A stretch of DNA of 11,938 nt from Chthoniobacter flavus (GTDB lineage Bacteria > Verrucomicrobiota > Verrucomicrobiia > Chthoniobacterales > Terrimicrobiaceae). The notes beneath the pieces were generated by a model. The model did no database searches, had not been told where the DNA came from, and saw nothing but the letters and a program-made list of their open reading frames with translations. The stretch spans positions 1 through 11,938 of the forward strand of contig CAMBAQ010000048.1 of NCBI GenBank assembly GCA_945863785.1, read 5' to 3'. Shown here piece after piece: positions 6,222 through 11,938 of the stretch (within the stretch, counting starts at the first letter, position 1; each line of letters starts with the position of its first letter). Made by a program: the position numbers and the translations under genes.

Positions 6222-6779
6222 TTAGGCTCGGCTCATGTAGGTGCCGTCGACCGTGCTGACCTTCACCAATTCGCCTTCTTTAATGAACAAAGGTACGTTG
6301 ATAATCTTGCCAGTCTCAAGTGTCGCCTGCTTCTGCACGTTGTTGGCGGAATCACCACGTACGCCCTCAGGAGATTCAGTGACTTTAAGAACCACAGAAG
6401 ATGGTATCTCAATTTGAGCTGGGCGACCTTCGATGCTAAGGACTTCGACTTTGAGATTCTCGACGAGATATTGTTTCGCGTCAGCAATGAGTTCTTCGTT
6501 TAACGTGATCGTCTCATAGGTCGCGGTATCCATGAAATGGTAGCCATGATGGTCACTGTAGCTGAACTCGAGTGGTTGGCGCTGAACATCCACCACATCT
6601 ACCTTTTCCGTCGAAGAGAACCGGATATCGGCAGACTTGCCCGTTCCGATATACCGGACAATGCATTGCACGAATGCACGGAGATTGCCGGGTGTGCGAT
6701 GTTGAATTTCAAGAACAATGGCAGGATTTCCGTTGTAACGGATGGCCATCCCTTTGCGAAGATCGTTGGCTGCTGGCAT
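6222..6779 (-). CDS. efp: Translation elongation factor P with an Asn at the loop tip
   Basis: EF-P enters ribosomes stalled on consecutive prolines and helps peptide-bond formation. The 185 residues starting at ATG 6779 (MPAANDLRKGMAI) match family length and all three domains; the end is VDGTYMSRA. The tip loop of domain I reads HRTPGNLRAFVQ (27-38). The position of the modified Lys34 of E. coli (PGKGQAF) or Arg32 of Pseudomonas is Asn32 here, with Arg34 two residues on. Neither EpmA lysylation nor EarP rhamnosylation is expected at that position. The open frame extends to 6896, but the extra 39 residues (MAKKNIQPLG...) have no counterpart in EF-P and I reject them. The gene lies 143 bases downstream of tRNA-Gln on the same strand. 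Confidence 0.95.
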   Translation of the reverse strand: MPAANDLRKGMAIRYNGNPAIVLEIQHRTPGNLRAFVQCIVRYIGTGKSADIRFSSTEKVDVVDVQRQPLEFSYSDHHGYHFMDTATYETITLNEELIADAKQYLVENLKVEVLSIEGRPAQIEIPSSVVLKVTESPEGVRGDSANNVQKQATLETGKIINVPLFIKEGELVKVSTVDGTYMSRA

Positions 6780-6922
6780 AAATAGAGAACCGAACACTAT
6801 TCCTATTCGGAATTTTGACAAGGAGCGAAATGGGTGCACCAATCGCACGAGGAAAAAACGATCAACACCTAGAGGCTGGATGTTTTTTTTCGCCACTTGA
6901 CTAAATCTGAAGCGCTATCAGA

Positions 6923-6996
6923 TGGCTGCCTTGCATGGATTCGAACCATGACAAAATGATCCAGAATCATTTGTGCTACCGTTACACCACAAGGCA
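6923..6996 (-). tRNA. tRNA-Gln (anticodon CTG)
   Basis: The minus strand folds into a full cloverleaf of 74 bases including encoded CCA. Acceptor TGCCTTG pairs with CAAGGCA. The D stem is GTGT/GCAC. The anticodon stem AATGA/TCATT holds the loop TTCTGGA, so the anticodon is CTG, reading CAG. The variable loop is TTGT and the T arm CATGG-TTCGAAT-CCATG, followed by the discriminator G expected for tRNA-Gln. A 6-base inverted repeat, ATCTGA/TCAGAT (6905-6923), touches the 3' end but lacks a T-tract. efp follows on the same strand. Confidence 0.96.
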
Positions 6997-7015
6997 AAAT
7001 GGGGAGCGAGAATCT

Positions 7016-7032
7016 ACGCTTTGCTGAAGCGT
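7016..7032 (-). other. Short hairpin between the alcohol dehydrogenase gene and tRNA-Gln
   Basis: On the minus strand ACGCTT-CAGCA-AAGCGT forms a 6-base-pair stem with a 5-base loop. It lies 25 bases after the dehydrogenase stop and 20 bases before the tRNA. It has no T-tract, so a Rho-independent terminator is doubtful; an RNA-processing or weak termination element is possible, as is chance. Confidence 0.25.
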
Positions 7033-7057
7033 TGGGTAAAGATGTTTTTCGGATTTT

Positions 7058-8065
7058 TCACGCCTGGAGGACGACCCTGTAACGCGGGCTTCCATTCTCA
7101 AGGCGGTCGATGGCTTTATTGACCTCAGAAAGCGGAAACTCCTCCACCATGGGCGCGATGCCGTGACGGGCGCAAAACTCAAGCATGAGTGCCGTGGTGG
7201 CTGGGCTCCCAAGTGGGGAACCGGAGAATGAACGCTGCCCCATAATGAGTGGGAACGCATCCAGTGCGACCGGTTCGGGAATAGCTCCGACTGTGTGCAA
7301 CCGGCCCTTGGGAGCAAGAGCCGCGACATAAGCCATCCACTCAAGCGGGACGGCGACAGTGCTAATAATGAAATCAAACCGACCTGCTTCAGCTTTCAGA
7401 GCCTCGCAATCGCGGGAGTTAACGACGCGATGGGCACCGAGCTTGGTGAGTTCGTCCGCTTTATCGGGCGTTGAGGAAAAGGCCGTGACTTCGCAGCCCC
7501 ACTTATTGAGAAACTGGATAGCAAGATGGCCAAGACCGCCGGCACCGATGACTCCGACACGATCAGTCGGTCGGACATTAAATTCCACGATGGGACTGAA
7601 AACTGTAATGCCACCGCAAAAGAGGGGGCCTGCGCTAACGGCGGGTAAAGCTTCGGGAATTTTGATAGCCCAAGCCCAGTGGGCTCGCACGAGATCCGCG
7701 AATCCCCCATGACGACCTACGATCGTCCCTTCACCGGATCCACAGAGATTGTGGTCGCCACCCATGCATTGCGGACAAGTCATACAGCTCTCCGAAAACC
7801 AACCGAGTCCAACACGATCACCGACCTTGATATTCTTGACCAACGATCCAACAACTTCGACTCGTCCAACGACCTCATGGCCGGGAACCAGCGGGTAGGT
7901 CGTGAAGCCCCACTCATTGCGAAGCATGCTCAGATCCGAATGGCAAATACCGCAATACTCGACGCGGATATCGACATGCTCGGCATCGATGGGCGGCAAC
8001 TCGTATGTGAAAGGTGTGAGTGGCGAACTCGGTGATGTGGCAGCGTAGGCGTGAACGGTAGACAT
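7058..8065 (-). CDS. Zinc-dependent, probably NADP-linked alcohol dehydrogenase (cinnamyl-alcohol-dehydrogenase/YahK-like)
   Basis: This medium-chain dehydrogenase interconverts alcohols and aldehydes; the substrate is not evident. With the ATG at 8065 it has 335 residues. Catalytic zinc ligands are Cys38 (YCGICHSD), His63 with Glu64 (PGHE) and Cys150 (LFCGG). Structural zinc ligands are Cys94, Cys97, Cys100 and Cys108. The Rossmann motif GAGGLGHLA is at 174-182. SSTPDK (197-202) after strand 2 has a Ser rather than an acidic residue, which favours NADPH. GICHSD and the LRNEWG segment are typical of the YahK/CAD subgroup. The frame extends upstream to 8119, but that start lies inside lpxA and its 18 extra residues have no family match. 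The gene starts 22 bases after the lpxA stop, so it is probably transcribed with the lpx genes; a metabolic link is not obvious. Confidence 0.9.
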   Translation of the reverse strand: MSTVHAYAATSPSSPLTPFTYELPPIDAEHVDIRVEYCGICHSDLSMLRNEWGFTTYPLVPGHEVVGRVEVVGSLVKNIKVGDRVGLGWFSESCMTCPQCMGGDHNLCGSGEGTIVGRHGGFADLVRAHWAWAIKIPEALPAVSAGPLFCGGITVFSPIVEFNVRPTDRVGVIGAGGLGHLAIQFLNKWGCEVTAFSSTPDKADELTKLGAHRVVNSRDCEALKAEAGRFDFIISTVAVPLEWMAYVAALAPKGRLHTVGAIPEPVALDAFPLIMGQRSFSGSPLGSPATTALMLEFCARHGIAPMVEEFPLSEVNKAIDRLENGSPRYRVVLQA

Positions 8066-8087
8066 AAAGAGACGAAGATGACTTGAA

Positions 8088-8861
8088 CTAGCGGATGATT
8101 CCGCGCTGACTTGCCGCAATGAAGTCTAGGAGGACCTGAATGACGTCAGGCCCGCTGTGATCGAGGGCGATTTTCTCGCACGCCTGTTTAACGTTCAGAT
8201 TCGAACGGTAAAGCAGGCGGTAGGCCTCGCGAAGGGCTCGGGTCGAGTCTGCAGAGAAGCCATGGCGCTCGAGACCAACTTGATTGATGCCTCGCACTTC
8301 GGCCGGATTGCCATCTGCTATCATGAATGGCGGCACGTCCTGAACGATCTTGGTGCAACCTCCGATAATCGAATTGCGCCCGATTCGGCAAAATTGATGA
8401 ACTCCGGAGAGTCCGCCAATGATGGCATGATCTTCTACAGTCACATGGCCCGCAATAGTTCCGTTGTTCGAGAAAATAACGTGATCGCCGACAGTGCAAT
8501 CATGGGCGATATGCGAGTAGGCAAGGAAGTTGCCATGAGAACCGATGACGGTCTTCGTTCCTGGAAGGGTACCTCTGTTGACCGTACAAAACTCACGAAA
8601 AGAATTGTGGTCGCCAATCTCGAGATAGGTCGGCTCGGCTGTGTATTTCAAATCCTGGGAACGTTGCCCGATCGAGGAGTGAGGATAAAAAACATTCCCT
8701 TGTCCGATGCGCGTGGGGCCAGCGATGGATATATGACTGATCAGTCGCGTGCCACTACCAATCTCGACTAAGGGACCCACATGACAGAAGGGCCCGATCT
8801 CCGCATCAGGATGAACGACAGCGCTGGAATCAACGACAGAACTGGAGTGGATACGTGTCAT
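8088..8861 (-). CDS. lpxA: UDP-N-acetylglucosamine acyltransferase LpxA
   Basis: LpxA puts a 3-hydroxyacyl chain from ACP on the 3-position of UDP-GlcNAc, the first step of lipid A synthesis in the cytoplasm. The 257 residues show the left-handed beta-helix hexapeptide repeats (I-G-x-G-x-x type) through about residue 190, then a helical C-terminus. HIAHDC holds the catalytic histidine His120 (E. coli His125). VHQFC and QDVPPFMIADGNPAEVRGIN are characteristic. Gly168 aligns with E. coli Gly173, which allows long (C14-like) acyl chains, where Met gives C10 in Pseudomonas, so a long-chain donor is inferred. The ATG overlaps the lpxC-fabZ stop by four bases (ATGA), indicating translational coupling. 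Confidence 0.97.
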   Translation of the reverse strand: MTRIHSSSVVDSSAVVHPDAEIGPFCHVGPLVEIGSGTRLISHISIAGPTRIGQGNVFYPHSSIGQRSQDLKYTAEPTYLEIGDHNSFREFCTVNRGTLPGTKTVIGSHGNFLAYSHIAHDCTVGDHVIFSNNGTIAGHVTVEDHAIIGGLSGVHQFCRIGRNSIIGGCTKIVQDVPPFMIADGNPAEVRGINQVGLERHGFSADSTRALREAYRLLYRSNLNVKQACEKIALDHSGPDVIQVLLDFIAASQRGIIR

Positions 8862-10159
8862 CTATCAACAAGTCCGAATAGAAGGATCGCCTCAGAAACA
8901 ACCTCGCCGTTGACGAGGCATCGGCAAGAGGCCTTGCCAAGGCGTTTTTTTGCACTGGTGAGCTCGCACTCGATGAAGAGTGTGTCGCCTGGCATGACGG
9001 GCTTGCGGAATTTCACCTCATCGGCACTCATAAAATAACCGATTTTGCCGGCATTCTCGGTTTTCCTCATCATGACGATACTCGAAACTTGAGCCATGGC
9101 TTCGAGTTGAAGAACACCCGGCATGACGGGATGGCCAGGGAAGTGACCTTGAAAATAAGGTTCGTTGATCGAGACCGCTTTGACCCCGGTAGCCTTTAAC
9201 TCGCCTTCGAAATTAATGATGCGATCGACCATGAGGAATGGATAGCGATGTGGGAGTGTCTGCATGACGCCCATGATGTCTAATCCGCCATCATTAGCAG
9301 GTGCCGAGATGACGACTGGGACAACGAGAGACTTACAACGCTCTGCTAAGATCTTAGCGGCTTCCGTATTAATTCCGTGGCCAGGTTTGATGGCGATCAC
9401 ATGGGCCTTCAAGAAACGACCACAGAGGGAAAGATCGCCAACGATGTCGAGGATCTTGTGACGCACAAACTCATCAGGGAAGCGGAGCGGTTCCTTACTT
9501 AGAACGCTATCACCACGTGCGACGATGGCATTTTCCAGGCTGCCACCTTTAATGAGACCTTTATCCATGAGATGCTTCACATCCTCGTAAAAAACAAAGG
9601 TGCGAGCCGGAGCGATTTCTTTTTCGTAAAAATCGGCCGTGATCTCGGCGGAGAGAAATTGAGTGAATCGACCTTCCGGGCCGGCCTGCGTGCAAGAAAC
9701 ACGGAACTTGGTATCGGGGAGAATGACGAGCACGGAACCATTAGACTCGACCGTGATTGGTTCCGTGATCTGAATGTAGCGGCGATCCGCATCTTGGGTG
9801 ACGATGCCAGCCTCTTTAATAAGCGATATGTAGGCCGAGGCACTGCCATCGCCGATCGGAGGCTCATTGGCGTCCATCTGAATGAGGGCATTATCCACTC
9901 CCATGCCAGTGAGCGCGGAAAGAACATGCTCTACGGTGTGGATTTTCACCGCCCCTTGAACAAGTGTGGTTGCACGTTCGACGGTCTTCACATTGAAGGC
10001 GGCGGCATCGACCACTGGCTCATCAGGGAGATCAATTCGTTGAAATTTAAAACCATGCCCTACCGGTGCCGGAAGAATGGTGAGGGTCACATTTTCGCCG
10101 GTATGAAGTGCACTACCGGTGAGGCTGGCTGAGGATGCTAGAGTGCGTTGTTTTTCCAC
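8858..10159 (-). CDS. lpxC/fabZ: Bifunctional LpxC deacetylase / FabZ 3-hydroxyacyl-ACP dehydratase fusion
   Basis: One 433-residue chain joins two enzymes. Residues 1 to about 285 are LpxC, which removes acetate from UDP-3-O-acyl-GlcNAc, the committed step of lipid A synthesis. TLASSASLTGSALHTGE opens it, zinc ligands are His78 (HTVEHVLSALTG), His234 and Asp238 (HKILDIVGDL), and Glu77 and His261 (KPGHGINTEAA) are catalytic. Residues about 295-433 are FabZ, which dehydrates 3-hydroxyacyl-ACP: LPHRYPFLMVDRI, catalytic His339 in GHFPGHPVMPGVLQLEAMAQ and Glu353. Both active sites look complete. Such fusions are known in Bacteroidetes and related lineages. The start is GTG 10159 (no Shine-Dalgarno); the N-terminus fits LpxC. 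It follows lolD by 121 bases and overlaps lpxA by four. Confidence 0.97.
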   Translation of the reverse strand: MEKQRTLASSASLTGSALHTGENVTLTILPAPVGHGFKFQRIDLPDEPVVDAAAFNVKTVERATTLVQGAVKIHTVEHVLSALTGMGVDNALIQMDANEPPIGDGSASAYISLIKEAGIVTQDADRRYIQITEPITVESNGSVLVILPDTKFRVSCTQAGPEGRFTQFLSAEITADFYEKEIAPARTFVFYEDVKHLMDKGLIKGGSLENAIVARGDSVLSKEPLRFPDEFVRHKILDIVGDLSLCGRFLKAHVIAIKPGHGINTEAAKILAERCKSLVVPVVISAPANDGGLDIMGVMQTLPHRYPFLMVDRIINFEGELKATGVKAVSINEPYFQGHFPGHPVMPGVLQLEAMAQVSSIVMMRKTENAGKIGYFMSADEVKFRKPVMPGDTLFIECELTSAKKRLGKASCRCLVNGEVVSEAILLFGLVDR

Positions 10160-10280
10160 GATACGAATGGGATTTTAGGCTGAGACCTCATCTGCAGTGA
10201 AGGAGAGGAGGTCAATGTATTTGAGATTGGATTGCTGAAAGCGTTGAAGACGTCGGTTCCTGACACTCGATAACCGTGGG

Positions 10281-10973
10281 TCATCGGCCTGAAGAGGACT
10301 TTTCGGAATATGAGCGGATTTTACCATCGAGAATTTGTATGCGGGAGGTTGCGAGGGAGGCAACCGATTCGCTGTGGGTAACAATAATCAGCGTGGCAAT
10401 TTTTTGGGAAGCAATCTTTGAGAGGGTTTCGCAAACAATGTCGGCATTCGCAGAGTCGAGATTTCCGGTAGGTTCGTCTGCAAGGAGAAGTTTCGGGCTT
10501 CCGGCTATGGCTCGGGCAATGGCGACGCGTTGCATTTCGCCGCCACTGAGTTGATGCGGAAAATGGGTCGCGCGGAGGGAAAGACCAACGAGATCGAGCA
10601 TTTCCGCCACGCGAGGCGCGGCCAATTTTGCAGAATCCCCCCTCAGGAGCAGAGGCAACTCCACATTTTCGCGAACGTTCATCGCTGGGAGGAGGTTGAA
10701 AAACTGAAAAACAATCCCCAACGTGTGACGGCGGTAGTGAGTGAGTTCTTTTTCACCTGCGTTATGAAGAGGCATCCCATTCACAAAAACCTCCCCTGAT
10801 GACGGATGATCCAAGCCTCCAAGGATATTGAGCAACGTGCTTTTACCACAACCACTCGGGCCCGTTACCGAAACAAAGTCCCCATCCGGGATATGCAGTG
10901 ACACATCATCCAGTGCGCGCACCTCGCCGGTGCCAGAGGAATAAATGCGTGAGACATTTTTAAGATCGATCAT
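10281..10973 (-). CDS. lolD: LolD-like ABC transporter ATP-binding protein
   Basis: This ATPase subunit is of the LolD/MacB type and would drive a LolC/E-type permease. The 230 residues contain Walker A GPSGCGKST (38-46), the Q-loop FQFFNLLPAMNV (Gln90 then the segment typical of lipoprotein-release ATPases), the signature LSGGEMQR (142-149), Walker B LLLADEP (162-168), TGNLDS D-loop and the H-loop His200. The frame extends to 11084, but those 37 residues would overlap the divergent rluA-like gene and precede the standard start MIDLKNVSRIY, so ATG 10973 is chosen. No permease gene adjoins it; the candidate partner lies at 3995-5281 on the plus strand. MacB-like or other exporters remain possible. 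lpxC-fabZ follows downstream on the same strand. Confidence 0.9.
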   Translation of the reverse strand: MIDLKNVSRIYSSGTGEVRALDDVSLHIPDGDFVSVTGPSGCGKSTLLNILGGLDHPSSGEVFVNGMPLHNAGEKELTHYRRHTLGIVFQFFNLLPAMNVRENVELPLLLRGDSAKLAAPRVAEMLDLVGLSLRATHFPHQLSGGEMQRVAIARAIAGSPKLLLADEPTGNLDSANADIVCETLSKIASQKIATLIIVTHSESVASLATSRIQILDGKIRSYSEKSSSGR

Positions 10974-10997
10974 GCTTAAGGCGATACTCTCCGCGAC

Positions 10998-11747
10998 ATG
11001 AGCCACGATCAAGCAGACTTCGAGATCATCGGTGAAACTCCCGATCTGATTGCCGTCAACAAGCCGGCAGGATTGCTCGTGCACCCGACCAAACCTGGCG
11101 GACCTCGCACACTCTGGGATGCATTGAAGGATCTACTGGGCTACGAGATCGCCAATGGCGGGCAAGTTTCGTTGATCAACCGACTCGACCGAGAAACCAG
11201 CGGCCTCGTCCTTGTCGCTAAAAATGCAAGCGCCGCGCGGCGTGCTGCCATGGCAATGCAAGAGGGCAAAATCGAGAAAAGCTATCTCGCCCTAGTGAAT
11301 GGCATTCCCTCCATGAACGAATTTAGCGTCGATGCTCCCATCATCCGAAAAGGCGAGGTCACGGAAACGAAAATCCACCTCCAACGCATCATCCACACAG
11401 CAGGAGCACAGGCCCTCACCCATTTCAAAAAACTGGACCTCTTTGAAAATGTAACGGGGGCATTTTCTCTCCTCGAAGCCCGACCAATCACGGGAAGGAC
11501 TCACCAGATTCGCGTTCACATCGCCTCGCTCGGGCACTTTGTCATTGGTGATAAGATCTACGGGCCATCAGAGGATCTGTATTTGGAATTTGTGAAAACG
11601 GGATGGACGACTGCCCTATATTCGCGACTTCACTTCCCTCGTCATGCCTTGCACTCTGCCAGTCTCTCGATCGAATGGGATGGCAAACACCTCGCTTGGC
11701 AGTGTCCGCTTCCTCGCGATATGCGAGATTTTATGACGCAGGCCTAA
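10998..11747 (+). CDS. RluA-family pseudouridine synthase (no S4 domain)
   Basis: It converts specific uridines in rRNA or tRNA to pseudouridine. The 249 residues start with DLIAVNKPAGLLVHP (16-30), the RluA motif I. The catalytic aspartate is Asp64 in INRLDRETSGLVLVAK, where most members have HRLD rather than NRLD. Motif III is RPITGRTHQIRVHIASLGH (162-180), followed by GDKIYG and LHFPRHALHS. No N-terminal S4 RNA-binding domain is present, as in RluA and TruC-like members, so the exact target cannot be told. Its ATG is 24 bases from the divergent lolD start. The TAA overlaps the stop of the convergent chorismate-enzyme gene. Confidence 0.92.
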   Translation: MSHDQADFEIIGETPDLIAVNKPAGLLVHPTKPGGPRTLWDALKDLLGYEIANGGQVSLINRLDRETSGLVLVAKNASAARRAAMAMQEGKIEKSYLALVNGIPSMNEFSVDAPIIRKGEVTETKIHLQRIIHTAGAQALTHFKKLDLFENVTGAFSLLEARPITGRTHQIRVHIASLGHFVIGDKIYGPSEDLYLEFVKTGWTTALYSRLHFPRHALHSASLSIEWDGKHLAWQCPLPRDMRDFMTQA

Positions 11748-11938
11748 ATTCCTCTCGCTGCAAGCAACAACCCTGCCGCCTTGTGGTAGGTTTCTTCCCA
11801 CTCCATCATCGGATCGGAATCCGCCACTATCCCCGCCCCAACATGGAAATGGGCGCGATCGCCTTCAAATACGGCCGTTCGTATGGTCATCGAAAATTGG
11901 CTTTCACCATTGTATCCAAAATACCCGATTGCTCCGGT
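11744..11938 (-). CDS. Chorismate-binding enzyme, C-terminus (PabB or TrpE type)
   Basis: Only the last 64 residues are inside the window; the gene enters from the right edge. GAIGYFGYNGESQF, then MTIRTAVF, then the very conserved HVGAGIVADSDP and WEETYHKAAGLL identify the C-terminus of the anthranilate synthase component I / aminodeoxychorismate synthase component I family. These enzymes aminate chorismate for tryptophan or folate. The GYNGESQF wording reminds me more of PabB-type proteins, but the fragment cannot settle this. Its TAG at 11746-11744 overlaps the TAA of the pseudouridine synthase gene, so the two genes converge tail to tail with a 4-base overlap. Confidence 0.88.
   Translation of the reverse strand, partial: TGAIGYFGYNGESQFSMTIRTAVFEGDRAHFHVGAGIVADSDPMMEWEETYHKAAGLLLAARGI

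Noticed and set aside
6018..6503. 161-codon plus-strand open frame across the efp 3' end and the small CxxC gene
   Set aside because: It covers two minus-strand genes, an intergenic gap and part of efp in antisense, and its translation lacks any recognisable domain.
6780..6896. N-terminal extension of EF-P (MAKKNIQPLG...)
   Set aside because: EF-P proteins start at the MPAANDLRKG equivalent; the extra 39 residues have no family counterpart and cover the likely promoter region.
6905..6923. ATCTGA/TCAGAT inverted repeat at the tRNA-Gln 3' end
   Set aside because: Palindromic but without a T-tract, and it overlaps the encoded CCA by one base, so I do not call it a terminator.
8157..8771. 204-codon plus-strand open frame opposite lpxA
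   Set aside because: It is the antisense shadow of a gene with intact LpxA motifs, and its translation shows no recognisable domain.
9572..10132. 186-codon plus-strand open frame opposite lpxC
   Set aside because: Antisense to the catalytic core of LpxC, which is clearly the coding strand; no domain seen.
10974..11084. N-terminal extension of the LolD-like ATPase
   Set aside because: It would overlap the divergent rluA-like gene and precede the standard LolD start; no family match.
1..11938. Mobile element, CRISPR, defence or biosynthetic island
   Set aside because: No transposase, integrase, direct-repeat array, toxin-antitoxin pair or unusual gene cluster is visible; the content is mostly core housekeeping genes.

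Overview
The window looks like chromosomal core DNA of a Gram-negative bacterium. It carries lipid A genes (lpxA and a fused lpxC-fabZ), lipoprotein-export genes of the Lol type, and housekeeping genes for translation, arginine and folate or tryptophan synthesis. The LpxC-FabZ fusion is known from Bacteroidetes and, as far as I recall, from Verrucomicrobiota-type lineages. Base composition near 50 percent GC, the EF-P loop type and the OGG1-like glycosylase lead me to favour Verrucomicrobiota. That is inference only, since no rRNA gene is present. Almost none of the inferred starts has a purine-rich Shine-Dalgarno element. I see no phage, insertion sequence, CRISPR array, toxin-antitoxin pair or obvious defence island.

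Layout, left to right: a minus-strand operon gltX-argC-argJ (1-2586), in which argJ runs off the left edge and has an in-frame TGA eight codons after its ATG. Next come a plus-strand OGG1-like DNA glycosylase and a convergent small exported YHS-like metal-binding protein. A plus-strand LolC/E-type permease follows, then an unannotated 50-residue membrane protein. On the minus strand lie a YihY/BrkB fragment missing its N-terminal half, an unannotated 52-residue exported CxxC protein with its own strong terminator, efp, and tRNA-Gln(CTG). The minus-strand envelope block then reads, in transcription order, lolD, lpxC-fabZ, lpxA and a zinc alcohol dehydrogenase. At the right end are a plus-strand RluA-family pseudouridine synthase and the C-terminus of a PabB/TrpE-type chorismate enzyme on the minus strand.

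Functional themes. LpxC deacetylates the product of LpxA, and FabZ draws on the same 3-hydroxyacyl-ACP pool for fatty acid synthesis, so the fused gene plus lpxA ties lipid A to phospholipid synthesis. LolD would power a LolC/E-type permease, but the only permease here is about 5 kb away on the other strand. GltX, ArgC and ArgJ all sit around glutamate use.

I found no convincing new multi-gene system. The points most worth a second look are the TGA in argJ, the decapitated brkB whose apparent ATG lies inside another gene's terminator hairpin, the two overlooked small proteins, and unusual residues in EF-P, GltX and the OGG1 homologue.
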